From contig JAZRDC010000100.1 in assembly GCA_045660065.1 (NCBI GenBank), positions 12,561 to 76,560 on the forward strand: a DNA stretch of 64,000 nt. The letters are read 5' to 3'. The translations under genes were made by a program, and so were the position numbers. Positions 50,001 to 59,302 of this stretch are shown here, one piece after another. This DNA comes from RGIG2094 sp045660065 (lineage in GTDB: Bacteria; Bacillota; Clostridia; RGIG6154). A model generated the notes under the pieces. It worked only from the letters and a program-made list of their open reading frames with translations. It had not been told where the DNA came from and did not search any database. The stretch's first letter is position 1; every line of letters begins with the position of its first letter.

Positions 50001-50543
50001 AAAATTATACAGATTTAAAACCATATCAGGTAACGCTGAATCATTTTTATAACTCGTATAACTTCCTGCAAAATCTAAAAATGCTTCTGTTCCTTCTTCA
50101 TATTCATTTTCAATTAATTGCTCGACTGCCTGTGAAAGCAAAAGATTGCTTCTGTCAGGCTCTGCCAGAGAATAGTCAGGTGAAAGTTCTGCTTTTTCAA
50201 AATTTTCTTTTATAATTTTAGAGCAGAATGAATGCAGGGTGGAAATATTAGCCCCCGGGAGTAATAAAAGTTGTCTGTGATACAAGTTTTTTTCTTCCTG
50301 ACTTATGTCAGAACGGATTTTATCTTCAAGAGCATTTGCAATATTTTCACGCATCTGTGCCGCGGCAGCCTGAGTGAATGTAACAACCAACAGACGGTCT
50401 ATATCTGTCTTGTCGAGCATTCTTATTATTCTTTCAACTAAAACAGCAGTTTTACCTGAACCTGCGGCGGCTGAAACGATAACGGAACTTTGGTGATATT
50501 CAATTGCTTTTTTTTGACTATCGGTCCATTTTACATCACTCAT
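47007..50543 (-). CDS. addA: ATP-dependent helicase/nuclease subunit A
   Basis: The 1178-residue protein is AddA. It has a UvrD-type helicase with Walker A SAAAGSGKTAVLVERI near residue 20, VTFTQAAA, VDEYQDTNDVQ and VGDMKQSIYRFR, late helicase motifs (TTMHKSKGLEYPVV, LYVALTRAKEKL) and a C-terminal RecB-type nuclease domain (YTIIDFKSDRI, about 1130). With AddB it processes double-strand breaks at Chi for RecA. Its start overlaps the addB stop by eight bases. ATG at 50543 follows GGAGGTGAA. Confidence 0.95.
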   Translation of the reverse strand: MSDVKWTDSQKKAIEYHQSSVIVSAAAGSGKTAVLVERIIRMLDKTDIDRLLVVTFTQAAAAQMRENIANALEDKIRSDISQEEKNLYHRQLLLLPGANISTLHSFCSKIIKENFEKAELSPDYSLAEPDRSNLLLSQAVEQLIENEYEEGTEAFLDFAGSYTSYKNDSALPDMVLNLYNFSRSVPYPNKWLDNVVEMYKSPEDFSWLELFSCKARENSTYALEVLGKFADDISNLQAPDEIEIANKYILPSVSADLISIKDCLNKLTDYGSAYDAFNELKIKNFPSISDDKIKNSALIIDFRRKKDVIKNIIANIKEQYLAYSVEHIKEFSALQYPHIKELVNLVKKLDEIYTLKKRTLNLLDFNDLEHIAINILTDEEGNPSECAKQISEDFDEIIVDEYQDTNDVQEAILNAVSGGKSNIFMVGDMKQSIYRFRNTAPELFLNKTESYSDDDNNTGKRIFLSSNFRSRKNILDFSNLVFEQLMSKNMGEIDYGENESLHYGANYPENDDAVEIEVIEKNEYTDFSGIEQESAVIARKINNLISSGYQVFDRKTNSMRNISYKDIVILLRNSKNVSDEMATFLTKCGIPVYNDGGKELLLSSIEVQTVISLLKIIDNPYNDIALISILRSLFYKFSDDLLMEINLSGGKDVAFYEKLKNFENEKITIFLKDLEFYKKQASTLSVYELCNLIIQKNMLLEFSATMPGGTQRVQNLRYFLRLANNYVKSSAGNLFGFLLYIDSFSSHSQGMLSPKILPDTSDVVTITTMHKSKGLEYPVVIIPMLGRALRNIDLSSRLLFHKNLGIAFDYINSEKHSKIKSPLRSAISSVISDEYMSEELRVLYVALTRAKEKLILIGSVENHANFLEKLSNAMYEQTYKYPAHITKSAKSYLMWIMLSVLRHKCSEKVLDKFGYASNTITELSGIALNFMDHIDFSVTENNNHTADILSVDIADEIREKLEYSVPDFGQGVFSKYSVSELKRYIETESDYKDYFEKLITLSDIDNPDITTSAQRGSIIHKVFELIDLKNISSAEDIRQFTENLVLNNVITEDQAKLIPFEKMFAFFSSELGQKLQNSDFVKREVPFNIHISEKFDIPTKDSLKVQLQGVIDCYFKDGDVYTIIDFKSDRITQQNKSSKIANYKKQLEFYCLALRTIYKDAKIKACIYFLDDNTTEWL

Positions 50544-53500
50544 CTGTTTCACCTCCGTTATTATATAGTTCATTGAAAATTTCATCTTTGGTTATTTTTT
50601 TAACATATCTGCAGGAATTATGTTTTGGGTCAAAACCGCAACAAGACGCATAGTCGCAGTATTCACATGAGGAAATGCTCATGTCGGTTAATGGTGAAAT
50701 TTCAAAATTTCCGCTTAAAATATGATCAGAAAATTCACCACATCTTTCAAGAACTTTGTTTGTAATATATTCATATTCAGCAGAATTTAAAAATCTTTGT
50801 GTTGAGTAGCCCGATTTTGTAGCCCTTGCCGAAATTACATCTGAATATCCGTCAAATTCTTTGTGATTTTTCAGAATAGTTTCTTCGCTATCTTCACCAA
50901 CCATATATCCCGAAAGCCTGAATTCTTTCATTATTTTGTCTTCTGCTTCACTTGGGGTAATTGTTCCTGAATATTCAATTATCGGGTTAGTTATTGCCAG
51001 ATAGAACATTCCACCCGGTTTACCGAGTCTGTTCTTTAAAGCAGCGCTATATACAAACAACTGAAGCGAGAATCCTTGATAAACTTTAGACAAGTCAATG
51101 TCGTGAGGACTTGATTTATAGTCAACAATTCTGAAATAACCATCGCCCGTGTCAACACGGTCAATCTTACCGAACAGAGTCATTTTGTTACCTTTCGGTG
51201 TATCGCAGGTAAGCGGTGGAACTAAATCACTTTTGGACAAGTCAAGTTCAGCGGTGTAAGGTGTAAAAACACCTGAATTGATGTGGTGAACAACCGCCCA
51301 CATAGCATCGCATGCTGCTTTTTTTAATTTTTCAACAGCAAATTCATATCTTTTGCTTAAAATGGGCAGTTTTGTTAAAACCTCATTTAAAGCACCTTCA
51401 GATAGTTCTCGTGTTTTATTATAACAATCTTCTTTACTTATTGAATTCCAGTCTATTTTATTTTCGGTAATATAAGCAGAATAATCCTCAAGTATTTTGT
51501 GAATAAATGTTCCGGCATCAGGTGAATCAAAACTGTAAACTTTTTTAGGAAATATTCCCAAACCGTATTTCATAAAATAGGCAAACGGACATTTGGAAAA
51601 ACTTTCAAGACGGGATACAGTTGTATTGATTTTATCTCCCCAGATTTTGGAGATGAGTTCTTGTGAAAGTTTAGCGGACAAATCATAAGTTTTTCCCGAA
51701 AGTACATAATTCAACTTGTCTTTATATTTTTCATTCTGCCCATACCAGGAAATAACCTGTGCGTAGCCCTCAGCAGTAGGGTTTTGAACAGCGTGTATGA
51801 GTGTTGCGTCGGGGACAGAAATAAGGTCAGTTAAAGGACAGGAAATTGAACTGATTTCTGTCAGATTTGGAAACATATATTTAATATTGTTTAAAATACT
51901 TGATGGACGCAAAACAGCCCCGTCAACCGAAGAAAGGGCATAGGAGAGAATAAGTTTATCCGAAGGGGCAGTCAGCGTTCTATACATAACATATGGAAGT
52001 TCGAATGCTTTTTTCTTATTATCCTGCGCAAGTTGTATTCCGTTTTTTTCAAGATTACGTCGTTCTGTATCAGAAATAATCCCTGTACCTGAAATAGTAG
52101 GTGGGATAAGGCCATCATTTACGCCTAATACATATAAAACTTTAATGTTTTTAAGTCTTGTTCTTGTAATATCACCGCAAATTATATTATTTACAGATGG
52201 TGGAATAATTCCGACTTCGCAACTTGAAAGTCCTGATTTTAAATAATCACGGAATCGTTCAATTCCAAAACTTAAGCCTTTCATACAAATTGACATTTCA
52301 TTCAGGCATGCAACAAGAATGTTGAAGATTTGTCTGTATTCAACTGCGATTGCGCCATCACCTGAATTTATCAGATTTTCAGTTTCTTTTTCAATTTTTT
52401 CAGGGATTTTCAAAGCCTCAAGAAGTTTTTTTGATGCTATGACATAATCTTCACATTTTGATTTTCCTTTTGTTGCTTCTCTGAAAGGCATAACAATATC
52501 TAAAAAATCTTTTCTTGTTTGATTTATTTTAACTAAGTTATCATTTCCATGATTGAAAGTCCATTCATCAAACCACTTTTTGCCTTTAATTCCTGATGCT
52601 AAAACATAGTTTTCAAGTAAACAAATATCCTCAAATTCTATGTTTGTATATCCTGTTTTCAAAAAGGTAAATACACTTTCATAAGAAAAGTTATCAACGA
52701 ATATATTACAAAGTGAAAGTATAAATGTGCATAGAGGGTGGGCCACAACAGAGTGCTTTTTATCAATAAAATATGATATCTGATGTCTTGAAAAAGAATC
52801 TGTTATCAAAGGTGCATAATTTTCTGCATCGCCATAAATTACGGCAATATCCGAGAATTTGTATCCTTTCTTAATTTTTTCGATGATATCCCTTGCGCAC
52901 ATATCGACTTCTGCATACTGGTTATCCGAAACGAAAGCAGTAATATCATTTGTAGGATTTTGATATTTGTTTTTGGAGTAACTTCCGTAGTTTAGTTCCA
53001 AAAACTTTAATTCATCGTTTTGGTGTTTGAAATTGCCATTTAAATGTATGTCTTTTTCAGGGGTGATAAATTCGCAAATTTTATTTTTGGTTTCATATAC
53101 AGGGTAAAAAATGTGGCTGTTCCCTGACTTATCTGCGGTAAGTGTTATAAAAATATTTTTTGCATATCTGCAAAGTGCAGAAATAACGCCAAGTTCATTA
53201 GGCGTAAATCCCTCAAAGCCGTCTATAAAGTAAACAGTTTCAGATACAACAGGACAATCAGGTATAATGCTTTCCAAAAGTTTAAGATTATCATCGCAGT
53301 CTACACCCATATCTGAAAGGGTGTTTTCGTAGTTGTTATAAATTAAAATAAGGTCTTGCATTTTAAGTTTTGTAAGACCATCGGGGAGTTTTTCAATTTC
53401 GTTTTTTAACTGCTCTGATGAATAACCATATCTTTTAAATTCGGTAAGTGTTGCCAATAAACCACCTGAAATATCTGAATTTTCGGCAGCAGAAGAATAA

Positions 53501-53814
53501 ACTTTGAAATCTTTACGGTTTGAATACACAACTTTTGATAAAAGTATAGATTTGCCTACATTGCTTATTTGCTGTCGGCTCTTGTGAATATATTTGTTGT
53601 AAAGATAATGAAACAGACGATTAAGACTAAAAACATTTTTAGTATCGTCAAGATAAGATAAATATTCAATAGCTTCGTGTTCGGCAGAAAGTGATAATTG
53701 CTCCGGAACAATTAAAACGGTCTTAATACCATTTTGAGATAATTCTTTCATTTGTTCAAGACAATAACCGGTTTTACCACTGCCGCATCTTCCTGTTATA
53801 AATTGTAATGGCAT
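50536..53814 (-). CDS. addB: ATP-dependent helicase/nuclease subunit B
   Basis: The 1092-residue protein is AddB, the partner of AddA. It keeps a Walker A (GRCGSGKTGYCLEQM, residues 7-21), an inactive helicase core that recognises Chi, and a RecB-type nuclease domain (FRIVDYKSSPHDI, about 900). C-terminal cysteines (CEYCDYASC, about 1065) together with an upstream Cys hold the stabilising 4Fe-4S cluster. ATG at 53814 follows GGAGG. The operon is addB-addA, reading left. Confidence 0.95.
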   Translation of the reverse strand: MPLQFITGRCGSGKTGYCLEQMKELSQNGIKTVLIVPEQLSLSAEHEAIEYLSYLDDTKNVFSLNRLFHYLYNKYIHKSRQQISNVGKSILLSKVVYSNRKDFKVYSSAAENSDISGGLLATLTEFKRYGYSSEQLKNEIEKLPDGLTKLKMQDLILIYNNYENTLSDMGVDCDDNLKLLESIIPDCPVVSETVYFIDGFEGFTPNELGVISALCRYAKNIFITLTADKSGNSHIFYPVYETKNKICEFITPEKDIHLNGNFKHQNDELKFLELNYGSYSKNKYQNPTNDITAFVSDNQYAEVDMCARDIIEKIKKGYKFSDIAVIYGDAENYAPLITDSFSRHQISYFIDKKHSVVAHPLCTFILSLCNIFVDNFSYESVFTFLKTGYTNIEFEDICLLENYVLASGIKGKKWFDEWTFNHGNDNLVKINQTRKDFLDIVMPFREATKGKSKCEDYVIASKKLLEALKIPEKIEKETENLINSGDGAIAVEYRQIFNILVACLNEMSICMKGLSFGIERFRDYLKSGLSSCEVGIIPPSVNNIICGDITRTRLKNIKVLYVLGVNDGLIPPTISGTGIISDTERRNLEKNGIQLAQDNKKKAFELPYVMYRTLTAPSDKLILSYALSSVDGAVLRPSSILNNIKYMFPNLTEISSISCPLTDLISVPDATLIHAVQNPTAEGYAQVISWYGQNEKYKDKLNYVLSGKTYDLSAKLSQELISKIWGDKINTTVSRLESFSKCPFAYFMKYGLGIFPKKVYSFDSPDAGTFIHKILEDYSAYITENKIDWNSISKEDCYNKTRELSEGALNEVLTKLPILSKRYEFAVEKLKKAACDAMWAVVHHINSGVFTPYTAELDLSKSDLVPPLTCDTPKGNKMTLFGKIDRVDTGDGYFRIVDYKSSPHDIDLSKVYQGFSLQLFVYSAALKNRLGKPGGMFYLAITNPIIEYSGTITPSEAEDKIMKEFRLSGYMVGEDSEETILKNHKEFDGYSDVISARATKSGYSTQRFLNSAEYEYITNKVLERCGEFSDHILSGNFEISPLTDMSISSCEYCDYASCCGFDPKHNSCRYVKKITKDEIFNELYNNGGETDE

Positions 53815-53900
53815 ATATAACCTCCGAAAGTTTTTACATACAAAGTATACCATAAAATTATAAAATACTCAAATATTTTTAAAAAAATTCGCTTTACCAC

Positions 53901-53929
53901 TTTACAACGCTAAAGTTTTGTGTTATACT
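53901..53929 (+). promoter_or_regulatory. Promoter of amino-acid ABC operon
   Basis: TTTACA (53901-53906), 17 bases, TATACT (53924-53929), 36 bases before the start codon. Confidence 0.65.
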
Positions 53930-53964
53930 ATCAACATAACTTACATAAAAAGGAGATTTTATTT

Positions 53965-54720
53965 ATGAAAACAATGAAAAAACTTTTAGTTTTAGCCCTT
54001 GCTGCTATTATGGTTATGTCTTTTGCGGCTTGCGGTGAAAAAGCAGATGACAAATTGGTTATCGGTTACACAATTTATGAACCAATGAACTACATGGAAG
54101 ATGGCAAACTCACAGGTTTTGACACAGAATTTGCAGAAGCAGTTTGTGAAAAATTAGGTGTAACACCTGAATTTGTTGAAATCAACTGGGATACAAAATT
54201 TGTTACTTTAGATGCTAACCAGATTGACTGTATCTGGAATGGTATGACAATTTCAGACGAAGTTAAAGCAAACTGTGATGTTTCAAAAGCATATGTTAAA
54301 AATGCACAGGTTGTAGTTATGGCTGAAGACAAAATCGAAGATTACAAAGATGTTGAAAGCCTCAAAGGTCTTAAATTTGCTGCAGAAGCAGGTTCAGCAG
54401 GTGAAGCCGCAATCAAAGAAAATGGGTTAGATGCTGCTTATTCACCTGTTGCTGCACAGACAGATGCACTTTTAGCTGTAATCGGCGGTCAGGCAGATGC
54501 TTGTGTTATCGATATTACAATGGCTAAATCAATGACTGCAGACGGAACAAGTTACGATAGCCTCGGATACTCATTAGAACTTACATCTGAAGAATATGGT
54601 ATTGGTTTCAGAAAAGATTCAGACCTTACTGCAAAAGTTGATGCTATTATTGATGAACTTAAAGCTGACGGTACTTTAGATGCTCTTGCTGAAAAGTATG
54701 AACTTAACCTCGCTTTATAA
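53965..54720 (+). CDS. Amino-acid ABC transporter substrate-binding lipoprotein
   Basis: The 251-residue lipoprotein has a signal peptide with lipobox FAAC (Cys about 22) and a family-3 solute-binding fold: GYTIYEPMNYMEDGKLTGFDTEFAEAVCEKLG, WDTKFVTLDANQIDCIWNGMTIS and EYGIGFRKDSDL. Such proteins bind polar amino acids such as glutamine or cystine. A terminator (54749-54776) separates it from the permease gene, which probably keeps its transcript more abundant. ATG at 53965 follows AAGGAG. Confidence 0.94.
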   Translation: MKTMKKLLVLALAAIMVMSFAACGEKADDKLVIGYTIYEPMNYMEDGKLTGFDTEFAEAVCEKLGVTPEFVEINWDTKFVTLDANQIDCIWNGMTISDEVKANCDVSKAYVKNAQVVVMAEDKIEDYKDVESLKGLKFAAEAGSAGEAAIKENGLDAAYSPVAAQTDALLAVIGGQADACVIDITMAKSMTADGTSYDSLGYSLELTSEEYGIGFRKDSDLTAKVDAIIDELKADGTLDALAEKYELNLAL

Positions 54721-54748
54721 TTTTAAAGTCAAATAATAAAATATCACT

Positions 54749-54777
54749 AAAAAGGCAGAATTCGTTCTGCCTTTTTA
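54749..54777 (+). terminator. Intra-operon terminator
   Basis: AAAAAGGCAGAA/TTCTGCCTTTTT between the binding-protein and permease genes; likely partial, giving excess binding protein. Confidence 0.8.
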
Positions 54778-54798
54778 AACAGTTTAAAGGAAAAGATT

Positions 54799-55446
54799 AT
54801 GTCAATGTTTATTACAGTAACTTTAAGCCTTTTGGAAGGTTTGGTTACAACTTTTAAAATATTTTCACTAACACTTTTAATGGCATTGCCCTTAGGACTT
54901 GTTATCTCATTTGGTTCTATGAGTAAAATTGCTATTATAAAGTGGCCGATTAAAACACTTATCTGGGTGATCAGAGGTACACCTTTGATGCTCCAACTTA
55001 TTGTTTTTGGTTTTGGACCTGGATTGCTTGGAATTAATGGTATGAATACCTTTGTTGCAGTAATGATAGCCTTTGTACTTAACTATGCCTGCTATTTTTC
55101 TGAAATTTTCAGAGGTGGTATAGAAGGAATTCCTAAAGGTCAGTATGAGGCAGGAGCAGTTTTGGGTATGACCAAATCACAGGTGTTTTTCAAGGTTATT
55201 TTAATGCAGGTTATTAAAAGAATTATCCCGCCTATGAGCAATGAATTTCTTACATTGGTAAAAGATACTTCTCTTGCCAATACAATAATGATTTATGAAA
55301 TTACCTGGAATGCAAAAAGGTTTATGAACAGTGCTCATATCTTATGGCCGCTTTTCTATTCAGGTGTATTTTATCTTGCTTTTTGCGGAATTCTTACCCT
55401 TATATTCGGGTACATTGAGAAAAAACTGGATTATTACAAAGGGTAA
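54799..55446 (+). CDS. Amino-acid ABC transporter permease
   Basis: The 215-residue permease is of the HisM/GlnP type, with about five membrane helices and the EAA loop in GIPKGQYEAGAVLGMTKSQVFFKVIL. WVIRGTPLMLQL near residue 55 is typical of the family. It pairs with the ATPase that follows 9 bases later. AAAGG precedes the ATG. Confidence 0.94.
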   Translation: MSMFITVTLSLLEGLVTTFKIFSLTLLMALPLGLVISFGSMSKIAIIKWPIKTLIWVIRGTPLMLQLIVFGFGPGLLGINGMNTFVAVMIAFVLNYACYFSEIFRGGIEGIPKGQYEAGAVLGMTKSQVFFKVILMQVIKRIIPPMSNEFLTLVKDTSLANTIMIYEITWNAKRFMNSAHILWPLFYSGVFYLAFCGILTLIFGYIEKKLDYYKG

Positions 55447-55455
55447 GGTGAAAAT

Positions 55456-56241
55456 ATGTCAATTTTAAAAATAGAAAATTTAAAAAAGAGTTTTGGTAAA
55501 ACTGAGGTTTTAAAAGATGTAAGTTTTGAAATGAACGAAGGGGAAGTAGTTTCAATTATTGGTTCTTCAGGTAGTGGCAAAACTACTTTTCTAAGATGTA
55601 TAAACTTTCTTGAAAAAGCCGATAGTGGTAAAATTATCTTAGATGACGAAACTATTTTTGACGGTTCATGGCAGAAAAATTTGTCAGCATCTGAAATCAG
55701 AGAAAAACAGTTGAATTTTGGATTTGTTTTTCAACAGTTTAATCTGTTTCCGCAATATAGTGTTCTTGAAAATGTAACACTTGCACCGAAACTTCTGGCA
55801 AAAGAAAGAGAAGATTTTAAGCAAAACAAAGTAAAAATCTATAAAGAAATAGAAGAAAATGCTTTAGATTTGTTAAAACAATCAGGACTTATTGATAAAA
55901 TAGATAATTATCCTTGCCAGTTGTCAGGCGGTCAGCAGCAGCGTGTTGCAATTGCAAGAGCATTAGCATTAAATCCTAAAATTATGTTGTTTGATGAACC
56001 AACATCTGCGTTAGACCCAGAACTTACAAATGAAGTATTAAGAATAATCAAATCTCTTGCAGATAAAGATATGACAATGATTATTGTAACTCACGAAATG
56101 TCTTTTGCAAAGCAGGTATCTGACAGAGTTATCTTTATGGACAACGGCGTTATAGCAGAGCAGGGAGCCCCTGAAGAATTGTTCTCAAATCCAAAAACCG
56201 AAAGACTTAAGCATTTTTTAAGTAATGCTGTTACAATATAA
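55456..56241 (+). CDS. Amino-acid ABC transporter ATP-binding protein
   Basis: The 261-residue ATPase has Walker A GSSGSGKTT (residues 36-44), LSGGQQQRVAIARAL, Walker B MLFDEPTSALDP and the switch His in VTHEMSFA. It energises uptake of the polar amino acid. AGGTG precedes the ATG. Confidence 0.95.
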   Translation: MSILKIENLKKSFGKTEVLKDVSFEMNEGEVVSIIGSSGSGKTTFLRCINFLEKADSGKIILDDETIFDGSWQKNLSASEIREKQLNFGFVFQQFNLFPQYSVLENVTLAPKLLAKEREDFKQNKVKIYKEIEENALDLLKQSGLIDKIDNYPCQLSGGQQQRVAIARALALNPKIMLFDEPTSALDPELTNEVLRIIKSLADKDMTMIIVTHEMSFAKQVSDRVIFMDNGVIAEQGAPEELFSNPKTERLKHFLSNAVTI

Positions 56242-56246
56242 AATAA

Positions 56247-56280
56247 CCCACCTGAAAATTTTTCAGGTGGGAGTTTTTTT
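56247..56280 (+). terminator. Terminator of ABC operon
   Basis: CCCACCTGAAAA/TTTTCAGGTGGG followed by a seven-T run, abutting the convergent PurF-like gene. Confidence 0.9.
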
Positions 56281-57703
56281 ATTCTTTTCCTGTCCAGCAG
56301 TATGTGCAAAGTTTGCATGGATCAATCCCGATTGCTTCAATAAGTCCGTCTAAAGATTGGAAATCAATTGAGGCGAAATTCAGATTCTTAGCAATAACTT
56401 TTCTTAGTTTTTGTCCTCTTTCTGTTGAAGCATCACTATATTCTTCAAGATGTTTTAAGCCTTCTTCACCTTCAAGTTCCATGATTGTTCTTCTTGTGAT
56501 AAGTTCCATTTCGCTGCTTGAACTTGAGAAGTTAAGATACTTGCAACTGTGCATAATTGGCGGACAAGCAGAACGCATATGAACTTCTTTTGCGCCATTG
56601 CTGTAAAGAAAATCAACAGTTTCTTTCAACTGTGTTCCTCGAACAATAGAATCATCAACAAACAACAATCGTTTATCTTTGATAAGTTCGTGCACAGGTA
56701 TTTGTTTCATTTTAGCAACTTTATTTCTTTCCGATTGCTTTGTAGGGGTGAAACTTCTCGACCAGGTAGGGGTGTATTTAATGAATGGGCGAGTAAACGG
56801 AACACCACTTTTATTTGCGTATCCTATTGCGTGAGGTGTGCCTGAATCGGGAACACCGCTTACGGAATCAATGTTATCTGCATTTTTTGAAATGGCATCA
56901 TTTTTGGCTAAAATTTCACCGTTTTTATTGCGCATTACTTCAACATTAACACCTTCATAGGTAGAAGTAGGGAACCCATAATATGACCATAAAAATGAAC
57001 AAATTCTCATTTCTTTTCCGGGCTTAGATAACTGAGTATAACCATCAGCAGTAATTTCAACAATTTCACCGGGACCCAATTCTTTTTCAATTTCATATCC
57101 AAGTTTTGGAAGTGCATATGATTCAAATGTAACTGCATATCCATCGTCGCTCTTACCGATTAAAACAGGAAGTCTGCCAAATTTATCTCTCGCAGTAATA
57201 ATTTTACCGTCATCAGTTAAAATAAGTATAGAAGCAGTTCCATCAATTTGGTCCTGAGCAAATTTTATTCCTTCAACATAACTGTCTTTCTGGTTGATAA
57301 GTGAAGCCACTAACTCACAGGAATTAATCTTTCCACCTGTCATAGCCTGAAAATGGCCGTAACCGCCATTTAAATGGTTGTCTATAAGTTGTTGAGCATT
57401 GTTAATCACGCCAATTAAACAAATAGCATAAGTGCCAAAACTTGATCTGATAAGAAGTGGTTGAGGATCAAAATCACTGATACAACCTATTGCACCTGTA
57501 CCGTGCATTTCATCAAAAACTTTTTCAAATTTTGTTCTGAAAGGAGAATTCTGAATGTTGTGGATTTCGCGTTGTAAACCCAATTCCTTATCAAATGCAG
57601 CCATCCCACCTCTGCGTGTGCCAAGATGTGAGTGATAGTCAGTACCAAAAAATACTTCTGCTACAATATCTGAATTTCCAACTGCTCCAAAAAATCCACC
57701 CAT
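56279..57703 (-). CDS. PurF-like amidophosphoribosyltransferase paralogue lacking catalytic Cys
   Basis: The 474-residue protein follows the PurF layout: an N-terminal Ntn-type glutaminase domain (about 1-240; TDYHSHLGTRRGGMA, GTYAICLIG, ARDKFGRLP) and a C-terminal phosphoribosyltransferase domain with the PRPP loop LLFVDDSIVRGTQ. A cysteine cluster lies at the end (CKLCTYC). The catalytic Cys that must follow the initiator Met is absent: the start is MGGFFG. No other in-frame start gives Cys. It should not hydrolyse glutamine by the usual mechanism, so it may use ammonia or have another role. No purine genes are nearby. GGAGGCAG precedes the ATG. Confidence 0.9.
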   Translation of the reverse strand: MGGFFGAVGNSDIVAEVFFGTDYHSHLGTRRGGMAAFDKELGLQREIHNIQNSPFRTKFEKVFDEMHGTGAIGCISDFDPQPLLIRSSFGTYAICLIGVINNAQQLIDNHLNGGYGHFQAMTGGKINSCELVASLINQKDSYVEGIKFAQDQIDGTASILILTDDGKIITARDKFGRLPVLIGKSDDGYAVTFESYALPKLGYEIEKELGPGEIVEITADGYTQLSKPGKEMRICSFLWSYYGFPTSTYEGVNVEVMRNKNGEILAKNDAISKNADNIDSVSGVPDSGTPHAIGYANKSGVPFTRPFIKYTPTWSRSFTPTKQSERNKVAKMKQIPVHELIKDKRLLFVDDSIVRGTQLKETVDFLYSNGAKEVHMRSACPPIMHSCKYLNFSSSSSEMELITRRTIMELEGEEGLKHLEEYSDASTERGQKLRKVIAKNLNFASIDFQSLDGLIEAIGIDPCKLCTYCWTGKE

Positions 57704-57811
57704 ATTTCTGCCTCCATAAATTTAAAGATTGTAGTTGTAAAAACACCTTATAATTATACTTCAAAATGCCCGTTTTGTCAATAAATCAGAAACTCTTTTT
57801 GTAAAGATTTA

Positions 57812-57839
57812 TTGATTTTTTAAATTATTATGTTATAAT
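57812..57839 (+). promoter_or_regulatory. Promoter of patatin gene
   Basis: TTGATT (57812-57817), 16 bases, TATAAT (57834-57839). Confidence 0.5.
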
Positions 57840-57889
57840 TATAGTACATATTATTTATAATAAATTAAAAGTTATGATTGGAACGATAT

Positions 57890-58738
57890 ATGAAAAAAGG
57901 TCTTATAATGGAAGGCGGCGCTATGCGCGGTTTGTTTACTGCGGGAGTTGCCGATGTATTAATGGAAAATGGAATAGATTTTGATGGTGCCGTGGGTGTT
58001 TCAGCAGGTGCTGCATTTGGTTGTAATATAAAATCGAAACAAATCGGCAGGGCATTGAGATACAATGTCAGTTATTGCAACGATAAAAGATATTGCAGTA
58101 TTCATTCTTTGCTCACAACAGGTGATTTATTTGGGGCAGAATTTTGTTATCACACACTTCCTGATAAATTAGATGTGTTTGATAAAGAAACATTTTATAA
58201 CAATCCGATGGAATTTTATGTTGTTTGCACAAATGTTTTAACAGGAAAGCCATTTTATAAAAAAATCGAAAAACAGGATGCGGATAATTTTGGCGAATGG
58301 GTGAGAGCATCTGCGTCTTTGCCCTTGATTTCAAGAATAGTTGAAATTGACGGATATAAATTTTTAGATGGCGGTATCGCAGATTCAATACCGATAAAAT
58401 TTATGGAAAATATTGGGTATAACAAAAATGTAGTTATTTTAACTCGTCCAAAAGATTATGTAAAAAATCCAAGCAAATCTGTTAAAATTATGAAATTTCT
58501 TTTAAAAAAATATCCAAATCTTGTAAAAACTATTGAAAACAGAGTAGATATGTACAACAAAACTGTGGAATACATTTGTGATAAAGAGGAAAAAGGCGAG
58601 TTGTTTGTTATCCGACCAACTGAAATGCTCCCAATTGAGCGTATGGAAACCAACCCTGAAAAACTTAAACTGGTTTATGAGATAGGAAGAAATAATATAA
58701 CACAAAGACTTTCGGAATTAAAAGCATATTTAAATTAA
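57890..58738 (+). CDS. Patatin-like phospholipase
   Basis: The 282-residue protein belongs to the patatin/YjjU family: oxyanion loop EGGAMRGLFTAG (about 8-19), nucleophile elbow GVSAGA (about 40-45) and catalytic Asp in LDGGIADSIP (about 160). It is a lipid acyl hydrolase, with no signal peptide. ATG at 57890 lacks a strong ribosome site; the frame is also open to TTG at 57878. Confidence 0.92.
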   Translation: MKKGLIMEGGAMRGLFTAGVADVLMENGIDFDGAVGVSAGAAFGCNIKSKQIGRALRYNVSYCNDKRYCSIHSLLTTGDLFGAEFCYHTLPDKLDVFDKETFYNNPMEFYVVCTNVLTGKPFYKKIEKQDADNFGEWVRASASLPLISRIVEIDGYKFLDGGIADSIPIKFMENIGYNKNVVILTRPKDYVKNPSKSVKIMKFLLKKYPNLVKTIENRVDMYNKTVEYICDKEEKGELFVIRPTEMLPIERMETNPEKLKLVYEIGRNNITQRLSELKAYLN

Positions 58739-58761
58739 AAAACGCCCTCAGGGCGTTTTTA
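58737..58761. terminator. Bidirectional terminator
   Basis: AAAAAACGCCCTCAGGGCGTTTTT between convergent genes. Confidence 0.85.
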
Positions 58762-59205
58762 TTATAATGTTTTTAAAAATGCGGACAAACCTCTTAGAAT
58801 ATCAGAATAAGTTTCTTCAAAATTTCCTGTGTACCATGGGTCCTTTACATCACCGCCACCGCTAAAATCTAACAGTTTGTATACTTTTTCCTGACTGTCC
58901 GAACCAATTATTCTTAAAATGTTGGAAATGTTATAGTTGTCCATTCCGATTATATAATCAAAGTTGTCATAATCTGCTTTGGTAAGTTGTACGGCTCTGT
59001 GATCATCAAATTTGATTTTATATTTGTGCAAAATTTCTTTTGTGCCATAGTGTATGGGGTTGCCGATTTCTTCACGGCTGGTTGCTGATGAACAAATATA
59101 AAAATCCTTGTCAATGCCCTTCTTTTTTACCATATCTTTGAATACAAATTCTGCCATAGTGCTTCTGCAAATGTTTCCATGGCATACAAACATTACTTTT
59201 GTCAT
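58762..59205 (-). CDS. Low-molecular-weight protein tyrosine phosphatase
   Basis: The 147-residue protein has the LMW-PTP loop VCHGNICRST (residues 7-16) and the general-acid region DPWYTGNFEETY (about 117-128). It dephosphorylates protein tyrosines, or possibly arginines; a tyrosine kinase is encoded at 39331 but with its own CpsB phosphatase. ATG at 59205 is used; the frame is open to TTG 59220. Confidence 0.93.
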   Translation of the reverse strand: MTKVMFVCHGNICRSTMAEFVFKDMVKKKGIDKDFYICSSATSREEIGNPIHYGTKEILHKYKIKFDDHRAVQLTKADYDNFDYIIGMDNYNISNILRIIGSDSQEKVYKLLDFSGGGDVKDPWYTGNFEETYSDILRGLSAFLKTL

Positions 59206-59251
59206 TTTAATCACCGACAAATATTATATCATTTTTTAAATATAAAATCAA

Positions 59252-59280
59252 TTGAAAATTCTTTTGCTTTGTGTTATACT
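59252..59280 (+). promoter_or_regulatory. Promoter of asparaginase operon
   Basis: TTGAAA (59252-59257), 17 bases, TATACT (59275-59280), 22 bases before the start codon. Confidence 0.7.
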
Positions 59281-59302
59281 TATTTGAAAAGGAGGCGTTG
59301 AT

